Source: Anaerolineales bacterium UBA4823
GTDB taxonomy: Bacteria; Chloroflexota; Anaerolineae; Anaerolineales; UBA4823
Direction: 5' to 3'
DNA: 26,193 nt
Assembly: GCA_002402275.1 (NCBI GenBank)
Contig: DHFN01000017.1
Span: 1 to 26,193, forward strand
A program made the position numbers and the translations under genes. This document shows, in pieces, positions 7,802 to 15,092 of the stretch; the stretch's first letter is position 1, and every line of letters starts with the position of its first letter. The notes below the pieces were generated by a model, which was not told the DNA's origin, did no database searches, and saw only the letters and a list, made by a program, of their open reading frames with translations.

Positions 7802-7832
7802 AATCTTCAATTTGATCCGATTAATCTTCAAT
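7802..7832. repeat. Two 10-bp direct repeats, 21-bp phase, upstream of acylation operon
   Basis: AATCTTCAAT occurs at 7802-7811 and again at 7823-7832 (ATTGAAGATT on the operon strand). The copies are offset by 21 bases, two helical turns, just upstream of the first operon gene. This is the spacing expected for a tandem activator site. No strong -10/-35 pair was found nearby. Confidence 0.4.
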
Positions 7833-7882
7833 AACCATCCTTGCAAATGTTCTAATTTTACCAATAAGTGGTTAGAAAAGAC

Positions 7883-8503
7883 TTAAGATATTACTTTGAA
7901 CTTACAAGTTGTTTGATGACTATTTCCTTTTTGTAGTTTGAAAACAAGCAGAACTTTTCTATTGATCATCCTATTTAAAAGATAGTTATCTATTTCACAG
8001 AGTTCTGGATAATCCTGAACAAGCGAATAATAAGGACAGTGGTTCAATTTTATAATCGGCTGTTCTTTTTCTGCTTCCCAATTAGCTTCATAGTTGTATT
8101 TATTTAGCCAATTTATAGTCTGAATTAAATTTTGAGTTAGTGTTTGCGCACTTGGTTTTTCATTCCCGAGAATGGTATTTGCAATTGATTGGTAGATTTC
8201 CTGCTTATTTGATTGAGATTGCGCCTTTATTAAATCAAGCAATGCTTTACATAAGATTGGGTAATTATTTGCCAGCTTGCGACTTGATAATGAATAAGTT
8301 TTGGTAGGTCTTCCCCGTGGAATTGAAGTTGTCTCTAAAGAAATATTAACCGAACCTTCTTTTTGGAGGATGGCAAGATGATGGCGGATATTTGCCGGTG
8401 TGAGGTGGAGGAGATTCGATAATTCACGGACCGATGCAGAATGATGGTGTTCTAGATAGGATATAATCTGTAATCGGGTGGAAATCATGGATGAATTATA
8501 CAT
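7883..8503 (-). CDS. SufR-like winged-helix transcriptional regulator
   Basis: The 206-residue protein has an N-terminal winged helix: ISYLEHHHSASVRELSNLL, then the recognition helix TPANIRHHLAILQKEG, then a wing with RGRPTKTYSLS. This layout matches SufR and related DeoR/ArsR-like regulators. The C-terminal part has HCPYYSL...PELCEID, that is C156-x12-C169, and a further Cys200. SufR binds an Fe-S cluster with a similar C-x12-C start, but the third of its four cysteines is absent here (Lys183 lies where it would be expected). The gene is divergent from the iscX-nuo operon, so it may sense Fe-S or redox state and control that operon. An alternative start is the ATG at 8488; neither start has a good ribosome binding site, and TATAAT at 8495-8500 on this strand would fit a leaderless mRNA from 8488. 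Confidence 0.75.
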   Translation of the reverse strand: MYNSSMISTRLQIISYLEHHHSASVRELSNLLHLTPANIRHHLAILQKEGSVNISLETTSIPRGRPTKTYSLSSRKLANNYPILCKALLDLIKAQSQSNKQEIYQSIANTILGNEKPSAQTLTQNLIQTINWLNKYNYEANWEAEKEQPIIKLNHCPYYSLVQDYPELCEIDNYLLNRMINRKVLLVFKLQKGNSHQTTCKFKVIS

Positions 8504-8547
8504 GATTTTAAGGTGATTAAGAAAATATATATTATGTTAAATAGAAC

Positions 8548-8576
8548 TTGACCGATTATCCTGTCAGGTGTATAAT
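8548..8576 (+). promoter_or_regulatory. Promoter of the iscX-nuo operon, probably leaderless
   Basis: A -35 box TTGACC (8548-8553), a 17-base spacer and a perfect -10 TATAAT (8571-8576) stand just before the ATG at 8585. Only eight bases separate the -10 box from the start codon, so transcription should begin at or next to the ATG. No ribosome binding site fits between. Confidence 0.8.
8560..8568. promoter_or_regulatory. Palindrome CCTGTCAGG inside promoter spacer (operator candidate)
   Basis: The odd palindrome CCTG-T-CAGG sits within the 17-base spacer of the nuo promoter. A protein bound there would block RNA polymerase. The divergent SufR-like regulator is the obvious candidate, though the site does not resemble the known SufR box. 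Confidence 0.35.
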
Positions 8577-8584
8577 TTTTCCAA

Positions 8585-8794
8585 ATGATCAATGGAACTC
8601 AATTGAGCTGGGATTATACAACTGATATTGTTAAATTGTTAATTGACACACATTCTGATGTTCCATTAGATGGAATTTCTTTGGGGGAATTAGAAAAATG
8701 GGTTCTTGAACTCCCCCAATTTGTTGGGGAAGCAAACTTGGTTAATGATGCAATATTGTTATCAATACTCACTGAATGGATAGAGGAGGTTTAA
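8585..8794 (+). CDS. iscX: IscX-like Fe-S assembly protein
   Basis: The 69-residue acidic protein follows the IscX (YfhJ) pattern along its whole length. It has an early LSWDYTTDI segment, a conserved helix with LEKWVLELPQF, and a C-terminal NDAILLSILTEWIEEV. IscX binds the cysteine desulfurase IscS and iron and tunes Fe-S cluster assembly. Here it is not in an isc operon but opens the complex I gene set, whose NuoB and NuoI products need several 4Fe-4S clusters. The nuoB ribosome binding site lies within its last codons. The ATG lies eight bases after the -10 box, so the mRNA is probably leaderless. Confidence 0.8.
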   Translation: MINGTQLSWDYTTDIVKLLIDTHSDVPLDGISLGELEKWVLELPQFVGEANLVNDAILLSILTEWIEEV

Positions 8795-8799
8795 TTCTC

Positions 8800-9468
8800 A
8801 TGGGCGAAGATCTTAACAAACCGGAATATGAGATACCACCCGAGTTAAAAAGCTCAGTCTCAATAACCACATTAGATCGAATTTATAACTGGAGTCGCCG
8901 TTCTTCCGTCTGGCCTATGATGTTTGGCTTGGCATGTTGTGCGATCGAGATGATCTGCGCTGCTGCTAGCCGCTATGATATTGCTCGATTTGGAATGGAA
9001 GTCATGCGCCCCAGTCCACGTCAATCCGATTTAATGCTTGTTTCTGGCACTGTGACGAAGAAGATGATGCCGCTTATTGTTCGTTTATTCAATCAGATGC
9101 CAGAGCCGAAATATGTCATCGCGATGGGTGCTTGTGCTTCTGGTGGAGGACCGTTCAAAGAAGGATATAACGTAATTTCAGGAGTGGATAATTATATTCC
9201 AGTAGATGTATATATTCCTGGTTGCCCTCCTACACCTCAGGCATTAATGAATGGACTAATTACGTTACAAAAGAAGATTGATACTCAATCAATTCGAGAA
9301 GTAAGATGGTATAAAAAAGGCGCTAGTGAAACGATTCCAGTACCCGTTTTAGGACCTGATATCATGGATCCGCGTGAGTATGATTTAATCCGTCAGTACA
9401 CTAATCAAAAGCTTCAAAATATTGATGATCCTGCTGCACAAGTAGCCAGGCAAGAAAAGGGGAGTTAA
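8800..9468 (+). CDS. nuoB: NADH-quinone oxidoreductase subunit B
   Basis: The 222-residue protein holds the N2 4Fe-4S cluster of complex I, the last electron carrier before quinone. The four ligand cysteines are visible: the tandem pair C46-C47 in GLACCAIEM, C112 in AMGACASGGG and C142 in YIPGCPPTP. The frame is open to 8776, but the ATG at 8800 has AGGAGG (8784-8789) ten bases before it and starts MGEDLNKPEYEIPP, so this start is preferred. The gene starts five bases after the iscX stop and seven bases before nuoCD. The extended C-terminal tail after residue 180 is ordinary for the family. Confidence 0.95.
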   Translation: MGEDLNKPEYEIPPELKSSVSITTLDRIYNWSRRSSVWPMMFGLACCAIEMICAAASRYDIARFGMEVMRPSPRQSDLMLVSGTVTKKMMPLIVRLFNQMPEPKYVIAMGACASGGGPFKEGYNVISGVDNYIPVDVYIPGCPPTPQALMNGLITLQKKIDTQSIREVRWYKKGASETIPVPVLGPDIMDPREYDLIRQYTNQKLQNIDDPAAQVARQEKGS

Positions 9469-9475
9469 ATAATTT

Positions 9476-11218
9476 ATGAGCGCTCAAATCATAACGAAAA
9501 ATAGTGATTTATTAGAAAAATTCCCCCAATATGTAAAACCAGATGAAAGGACGGGATACAACGGATATGTTGTATCTTCGGATCATCTAATTGACGTCGC
9601 TCGAGCCATTCGAGACGAGTTGGGGTATGATTATTTGTCTTCGGTTACGGGTGTGGATTACTTGCCAGATGGATTGATGGAGGTGGTTTACCATTTCTTT
9701 AAGTCAAGTGGTGGACCAGCCCTTGCCATTAAAAGTCAGGTGGATCGAAATAATGCAGTGGTACCATCGCTGGTATCCCTTTATCCAGGTGCAGATTTTC
9801 AGGAACGCGAAGCCTGGGATCTTTTCGGGATCCAATTTGCAGGGCACCCAGATTTACGTCGTTTACTCTTATGGGAAGGGTTTGAAGGACATCCCATGCG
9901 CAAAGATTGGCACGAACCTTATTATGAAGAAGATGGTAAACCTTTCAAAAGTCGTTGGCCAGATGGAAAAATTTCCCTCGCTGAGGATAAAAATCCATTC
10001 CATAAAAATATCGCATTTCCAACTGGTTTCGATCCGGATAAATGGATTCCTGATGATGATTCCGTTCTTTATTCCAATATCAAGAACATCATCAGTTCTG
10101 AGGATGAATCAGGACTAAAAACGGATTATGTAATTGTAAATATGGGTCCGCAACATCCCTCTACTCATGGTGTATTCCGGATGGTTGTCGCACTTGAGGG
10201 AGAAACTATCCGTGTCTTAAAACCGGTTGTGGGGTACTTACATCGTAACCATGAAAAAATCGGAGAGCGCAATACCTTTCTACAAAATATGCCCTACACG
10301 GATAGACTGGATTATATCTCCTCGTTGAGTAACAATTTCGGATATGCCCTAGCTGTAGAAAAATTGATGGGCATTAAACCACCTGAGAGAGCAGAATATC
10401 TGCGAGTGATCATGGCAGAATTTACTCGTATCAGTAATCACCTTTTTGCAATTGGCTCATTACTCAATGACATGGGCGCTTATTTTACTCCAATGCTTTA
10501 TGCCATTGAAGAGCGTGAACTAATCCTAGACATATTCGAAGCGACTACTGGATCCCGGATGATGTGTAACTATTTCCGATTTGGAGGAGTAGCCCGGGAT
10601 TTACCAGAGGGAATCTATGAAAAAATTCATGATTTAGCCTTTGAGCGGCTTCCACGTAAAATTGATGAATTGGACTTGTATTTGACCAATAGTGAGATCA
10701 TAAAAGCCCGTGGCGAGGGTGTGGGAGTGCTAACCCCAGAGGATGCGATCGCTTATTCTACGAGCGGACCAGTCGTCCGAGCATCGGGTGTTCCTTATGA
10801 TATCCGGCGGGCTGACCCCTATAGTATCTATGATCGTTTCGACTTTGATGTAGCAGTCCGTTATCATGGGGATGTTTATGATCGCTATTTAATCCGAGTT
10901 GATGAAATGCGGCAAAGCGTTCGGATTATTCAGCAAGCTTTGACCCAAATGCCAAAAGGTCCTATCCAAGAGGGTAAACCACAATATGTTGTCAAGGTTC
11001 CTCCCGGAGAAGCTTATGGGAGAGTGGAAGCGCCAAAAGGAGAACTTGGTTATTACGTTGTCTCAAATGGTAAACCGAATCCCTGGCGGTACCATGTTCG
11101 AGCGCCATCCTTGATCAATATCACACCTTTAGAAAAAATGTCGTTGGGAAATAAAGTGGCAGATACTGTGATCATTTTAGGCTCAATTGATATTGTTCTA
11201 GGGGAATTAGATCGTTGA
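9476..11218 (+). CDS. nuoCD: NADH-quinone oxidoreductase subunits C and D, fused
   Basis: The 580-residue protein joins NuoC (about residues 1-165, with YPGADFQEREAWDLFGI and LRRLLLWEGFEGHPMRKDW) to NuoD (about 215-580). The NuoD part has MGPQHPSTHGVFR, GYLHRNHEKIGE, PYTDRLDYISS and GELGYYVVSNG. NuoD forms the quinone pocket with NuoB; NuoC is a structural partner. A linker of about 50 acidic residues joins the halves. C-D fusion is known in several bacterial lineages. The gene continues directly from nuoB and is followed by nuoI after 42 bases. The ribosome binding site is GGGGAG about nine bases upstream. Confidence 0.95.
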   Translation: MSAQIITKNSDLLEKFPQYVKPDERTGYNGYVVSSDHLIDVARAIRDELGYDYLSSVTGVDYLPDGLMEVVYHFFKSSGGPALAIKSQVDRNNAVVPSLVSLYPGADFQEREAWDLFGIQFAGHPDLRRLLLWEGFEGHPMRKDWHEPYYEEDGKPFKSRWPDGKISLAEDKNPFHKNIAFPTGFDPDKWIPDDDSVLYSNIKNIISSEDESGLKTDYVIVNMGPQHPSTHGVFRMVVALEGETIRVLKPVVGYLHRNHEKIGERNTFLQNMPYTDRLDYISSLSNNFGYALAVEKLMGIKPPERAEYLRVIMAEFTRISNHLFAIGSLLNDMGAYFTPMLYAIEERELILDIFEATTGSRMMCNYFRFGGVARDLPEGIYEKIHDLAFERLPRKIDELDLYLTNSEIIKARGEGVGVLTPEDAIAYSTSGPVVRASGVPYDIRRADPYSIYDRFDFDVAVRYHGDVYDRYLIRVDEMRQSVRIIQQALTQMPKGPIQEGKPQYVVKVPPGEAYGRVEAPKGELGYYVVSNGKPNPWRYHVRAPSLINITPLEKMSLGNKVADTVIILGSIDIVLGELDR

Positions 11219-11260
11219 TCAGTTGTAAAAATAAATAAAAATGTTGAGCGGAGGCACAAT

Positions 11261-11872
11261 ATGGATGGACTTGGAATTATTAAAGGATTAGGTGTAACCT
11301 TACGTCGTTTTATTGCCACTTACGTTGATGATATCAAGTGGTTAGGTAAACGTTATTACAATCCAGAAGGGATACAACATCGTTCAAGTAAAGACGCTAA
11401 TGGAATATTTACCATACAATATCCGGAAGAGAGAATCCCGTCGCCAGAGGAATTTCGGTTTATTCCTTTTTTAGTTTATGAAGAGAAAGAGGACGGCTCT
11501 ATATTTTATCGGTGTACTTCTTGTGGGATTTGTTCCAAAGTATGCCCTCCCCAATGTATATGGATCGTTCGATCCGCCGATCCACACACGGGGAGACCTA
11601 TCCCAGAACCAGCGGAATTCTATATTGATATTGACACTTGCATGAATTGCGGATTTTGTGCCGAGTATTGTCCATTTGATGCGATTAAAATGGGCCATGA
11701 TTATGAATTAGCGGTAATTGATCGACATGCCGAGAATATTTATGATAAGAAGAAGTTAGGCAAATCGTTGTCGTATTATTCTTCCATCCGACCGACAAAT
11801 TACAAGAGGGAGGAGGAGCTCCGTGCTGAAGCTGAAGCACTGAAAGCGGCGAGAAAACCAGCTCCAAATTAA
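11261..11872 (+). CDS. nuoI: NADH-quinone oxidoreductase subunit I
   Basis: The 203-residue ferredoxin-like subunit has two 4Fe-4S motifs. The first is C85-x2-C88-x2-C91-x3-C95-P with an additional C99, and the second is C127-x2-C130-x2-C133-x3-C137-P. They are the N6a and N6b clusters that pass electrons to NuoB. The N-terminal part (GLGVTLRRFI) is the short amphipathic segment that lies on the membrane arm. A CGGAGG ribosome binding site precedes the ATG. The Lys/Glu-rich C-terminal tail (residues 175-203) is longer than needed for the fold. No nuoA, nuoH or nuoJ-N genes follow; the membrane arm must be encoded elsewhere. Confidence 0.93.
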   Translation: MDGLGIIKGLGVTLRRFIATYVDDIKWLGKRYYNPEGIQHRSSKDANGIFTIQYPEERIPSPEEFRFIPFLVYEEKEDGSIFYRCTSCGICSKVCPPQCIWIVRSADPHTGRPIPEPAEFYIDIDTCMNCGFCAEYCPFDAIKMGHDYELAVIDRHAENIYDKKKLGKSLSYYSSIRPTNYKREEELRAEAEALKAARKPAPN

Positions 11873-11889
11873 TTTGAGCGTTCATCAAT

Positions 11890-12228
11890 ATGACTAGGTT
11901 TGATACCGAAATCTTATTTCCACCTCGGTTATTGGGACAGTTACAAAATTTAAGATCAACAAAATGGAACAATTATGTAAATGACGTCCTAACGAAACCA
12001 ATTGGGGACCCTGAACGAGCGGGATTTATTTATTTTATTGCTAAGTTCAATGCCTGTGCTACTTGTCAGGGTGATTCATTAAGAGCAATGCAAGGATGTA
12101 GTAAATGTGTTCAGCAGGTAATAAAAAGATTTCGAGGATCAGACGAGGAATTAATCCAAATAGCTTATATGTACAAACAAGAAATGGTTAGTACATTAAC
12201 AAAATTATTTGAAGATAAAATTGACTAA
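11890..12228 (+). CDS. Conserved small protein with CxxC-x10-CxxC
   Basis: I do not recognise a named family for this 112-residue protein. It has a Cys motif in the middle, C56-x2-C59 and C70-x2-C73 around QGDSLRAMQG, flanked by predicted helices with no signal peptide or membrane helix. Four cysteines so spaced could bind zinc or an Fe-S cluster. It lies 17 bases after nuoI and 10 bases before mrp, in the same direction, so it belongs to the operon. The setting between a 4Fe-4S subunit and an Fe-S carrier suggests a part in maturing or docking complex I; this is inference only. Confidence 0.75.
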   Translation: MTRFDTEILFPPRLLGQLQNLRSTKWNNYVNDVLTKPIGDPERAGFIYFIAKFNACATCQGDSLRAMQGCSKCVQQVIKRFRGSDEELIQIAYMYKQEMVSTLTKLFEDKID

Positions 12229-12238
12229 TGAGGTAAAA

Positions 12239-13306
12239 ATGGTTGAAAAGCAAGTTACAAAAGAAATGGTTTTAAATGCACTGAGGTCAGTACAAGATCC
12301 TGAGTTACACCAAGATCTGGTGTCGCTAAACATGATCCAGGATGTGGAAATCGAGGGTTCGAAAGTCAATTTTCGACTTGAATTAACTACCCCCGCCTGT
12401 CCCCTCAGTTCACAAATTCAAGGGGATGCAAAGAAAGCGGTATTAGCTATTGCTGGTGTAACGGATGTTAATATTAAGATGGATGCCCGTGTTCCCGATG
12501 ATGGAAAAGCCCGCAGTATATTATCTCTACCCATTCGAAACGCAATTGCGGTTGGATCGGGAAACGGTGGAGTTGGTAAAAGCACAATCGCGGTAAACCT
12601 GGCAATCGTATTGGCGCAATCAGGAGCTAAAGTAGGATTGTTAGATGCGGATATATACGGACCAAATTTGCCAACTATGATGGGTGTTCATCACTTACCA
12701 CCCCAGAATAACCAAAAGATACAACCCGCAGAAGCATTTGGTGTCAAATTAATGTCAATTGGGTTTTTGGTAAAACCTGATCAAGCATTAATATGGCGTG
12801 GACCTATGCTTCATTCGGTCATTCGGCAATTTCTATCGGATGTTGATTGGGGTGAATTAGATTATCTTGTAGTAGATTTACCCCCAGGAACTGGGGATGC
12901 TCCATTAAGCCTAGCCCAATCATTGCCATTAAGCGGTGGGGTTATCGTTACCTTACCCCAACAAGTCTCATTGGATGATGCCCGACGTGGTTTAGAAATG
13001 TTCTGCCAACTCGATGTCCCCGTTCTTGGGGTTATTGAAAATATGAGCTATTTAGAGCTTAACGATGGAACAAAATTGGATGTCTTTGGCAATGGAGGCG
13101 GCATAAAATTAGCTGAACAAACTGGCGTTTCATTTTTAGGTGCTATTCCAATTGACCCGCAAGTCCGAGTAGGCAGCGATGTGGGAGTTCCCGTGGTGAT
13201 ATCAGACCCCGAATCGAATGTATCAAAAATATTAATTCGGATTAGCAAAGAAATTGCTGCCAAAATAAGTGTGGGAGCAATGAAACAGGGATCATCGGTC
13301 ATTTAA
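12239..13306 (+). CDS. mrp: Mrp/ApbC-family Fe-S cluster carrier ATPase
   Basis: The 355-residue protein has an N-terminal MIP18/DUF59 domain (about 1-85, TTPACPLS with Cys54) and a ParA-like ATPase domain with the deviant Walker A GSGNGGVGKST (106-116) and VVDLPPGTGDAP. Mrp proteins carry 4Fe-4S clusters to apo-proteins; Ind1, the mitochondrial member, serves complex I, which fits the position behind nuoI. After ENMSY the CPxCG pair present in many ApbC members is replaced by LELNDGTKL, as in some other bacterial Mrp proteins. The frame is open to 12209, but the ATG at 12239 with GAGGT before it starts at the conserved domain. Confidence 0.92.
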   Translation: MVEKQVTKEMVLNALRSVQDPELHQDLVSLNMIQDVEIEGSKVNFRLELTTPACPLSSQIQGDAKKAVLAIAGVTDVNIKMDARVPDDGKARSILSLPIRNAIAVGSGNGGVGKSTIAVNLAIVLAQSGAKVGLLDADIYGPNLPTMMGVHHLPPQNNQKIQPAEAFGVKLMSIGFLVKPDQALIWRGPMLHSVIRQFLSDVDWGELDYLVVDLPPGTGDAPLSLAQSLPLSGGVIVTLPQQVSLDDARRGLEMFCQLDVPVLGVIENMSYLELNDGTKLDVFGNGGGIKLAEQTGVSFLGAIPIDPQVRVGSDVGVPVVISDPESNVSKILIRISKEIAAKISVGAMKQGSSVI

Positions 13307-13313
13307 TTATTCT

Positions 13314-14222
13314 ATGGATCTTAAAATCGTCGGAATTCGATTCCAAAAAGTAGGGAAGGTGTATCACTTCGACTCGGTTTCCTGTTCTGAGATCGCGGTT
13401 GGAGACTACGCAGTTGTTGAGACTAGCCGAGGTCAGCAGATTGGCGAAGTGATTGCATTTATTGAAAATCCTACTCCGCCTCCTGAGGGTACTTGGAAGC
13501 CTATTTTGCGGAAAGCAACTCCCCGGGATTTAGTTTTACACCAAATATATCAGAAGAAAGAAAACGAAGCACTGGTGAATTGCCGAACCAAGGTAATAGA
13601 ATTAGGATATCATGGTTTAAAAATAGCGGCAGCGGAATATAGTTTTGATGGTAGTAAATTAGTTTTCCTTTATAGTACCGAAGCGGAAGGGAAGTTGGAC
13701 CTCCGGCGTTTACGCAATGCAATCCAACGGTTATACCCTCAAATCCAAATTGAATGGCGTTTAATAGGGCCCAGAGATGTAGCAAAATTAACCGGCGGTT
13801 TCGGGGCTTGTGGTATAGAAAACCGGTGCTGTTCACGGTTTTTGAACGATTTTAGCCCTATATCAATCAAAATGGCAAAGGAACAGGGAATCTCTCTCAC
13901 TCCGACGGAAATAACCGGTATGTGCGGACGTTTACGTTGTTGCCTTGTCTATGAATATGAGCAGTATGTGGAAGCCCGGAAACATCTCCCTAAAAGAGGT
14001 AAACATGTTGTAACTCCTCTCGGTGAGGGAAAAGTAGTGGATGTATACCCTTTGAAAATGGCAGTGATAGTAGAGTTCCCGACTGGGGTCCAGCAAGAGT
14101 TTTCAATAACCCAGATACAACCCTGGGATGAATTGAATGCTTTACAACAAAAAGCTCAAGCTCCATGCAATCAAGCTCAGAATGATGAGAATGGTTACGT
14201 AGATGAGGAAAATGAGGATTAA
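13314..14222 (+). CDS. ricT: PSP1-domain protein, RicT/YaaT-like
   Basis: The 302-residue protein matches the PSP1 family: GIRFQKVGKVYHFD at the start, VGDYAVVETSRGQQIGEV, and the core LTGGFGACGIENRCCSRF...TGMCGRLRCCLVYE. Cysteines 166, 172, 173, 204, 209 and 210 form the conserved cluster. RicT in Bacillus is part of the Ric(AFT) complex, which holds 4Fe-4S clusters and affects RNA processing by RNase Y. The final 30 residues are acidic and probably unstructured. It starts seven bases after mrp. Another Fe-S protein in this operon supports the idea of an Fe-S-centred gene set. Confidence 0.88.
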   Translation: MDLKIVGIRFQKVGKVYHFDSVSCSEIAVGDYAVVETSRGQQIGEVIAFIENPTPPPEGTWKPILRKATPRDLVLHQIYQKKENEALVNCRTKVIELGYHGLKIAAAEYSFDGSKLVFLYSTEAEGKLDLRRLRNAIQRLYPQIQIEWRLIGPRDVAKLTGGFGACGIENRCCSRFLNDFSPISIKMAKEQGISLTPTEITGMCGRLRCCLVYEYEQYVEARKHLPKRGKHVVTPLGEGKVVDVYPLKMAVIVEFPTGVQQEFSITQIQPWDELNALQQKAQAPCNQAQNDENGYVDEENED

Positions 14223-14265
14223 CCATTGGCTATAAATTGTTAATGGGAAATCAAGGAAGGTGGAT

Positions 14266-14997
14266 GTGGAAATTGAGTATATTGAAACCTGGGAGGAGCC
14301 TCAGCGCATTTGTGTAATTCTGGCTCATCCTGATGACCCAGAATTTTTTATCGGTGCATCGATCGCTCGTTGGGTTAAGCTTGGGCATACTGTTATTTAT
14401 TGTTTATTGACTTGTGGCGATAAGGGCACTAAGGATCGAAATCTTAGTGCACATGATTTATGTAATATGCGACAGATCGAACAAATTAATGCTGCAAAAG
14501 TATTAGGAGTTAATGAAGTTCAGTTCTTAAACTATCCGGATGGTGGTTTATTCCCCGATTTAAATTTACGTAAAGCTGTAACTCGTATCATCCGGCAGGT
14601 GAAACCTGATATTGTGATTACCTGTGACCCACAAAATATTTTTATGGGCGATTATCGCATCAACCATCCTGATCATCGGGCTGCTGGTCAAGCTGTCATT
14701 GATGCAGTATTTCCTGCCGCACGCGATCATCTTTATTTTCCAGAATTAATGACGGAAGAGAAGCTGGAACCTCACATAGTGAAAGAACTTTGGGTAAGCC
14801 TTCCGGTCAATCCAAATGTAAAATTAGATGTGACGGAATATTGGGATCAAAAAATCCAGGCAATTTTGCAGCATAAGAGTCAGATTGCAGATACCAGTGA
14901 ACTAATTCAACGAATGAAATCGCGTTTTTCTGAAGAAAGTACCATTGAGAGTCCTCGCTATATTGAGGAATTTAGGAGAGTACGTCTACAAATGTAG
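14266..14997 (+). CDS. PIG-L/LmbE-family deacetylase
   Basis: The 243-residue protein has the zinc site of the PIG-L fold: AHPDDPEF at residues 20-27 and NHPDHRAAG further down. These enzymes remove N-acetyl groups from sugars, such as GlcNAc-inositol in mycothiol synthesis, GlcNAc-malate in bacillithiol synthesis, or other amino-sugar conjugates. The start is uncertain. A GTG at 14260 is in frame, but AAGGAAGG (14253-14260) overlaps it, so I prefer the GTG at 14266, five bases after that site. The MshA-like glycosyltransferase at 543-1784 is about 12.5 kb away; a shared pathway is possible but not shown. Confidence 0.85.
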   Translation: MEIEYIETWEEPQRICVILAHPDDPEFFIGASIARWVKLGHTVIYCLLTCGDKGTKDRNLSAHDLCNMRQIEQINAAKVLGVNEVQFLNYPDGGLFPDLNLRKAVTRIIRQVKPDIVITCDPQNIFMGDYRINHPDHRAAGQAVIDAVFPAARDHLYFPELMTEEKLEPHIVKELWVSLPVNPNVKLDVTEYWDQKIQAILQHKSQIADTSELIQRMKSRFSEESTIESPRYIEEFRRVRLQM

Positions 14998-15092
14998 AGT
15001 AGGGGGTATTGTCCGTATAGTATAAGTAAAAAACAATTGAATAAGATGTGTTAACGATTGAAAGATTAGATTAAATTGCCAAAGGAGATGGA

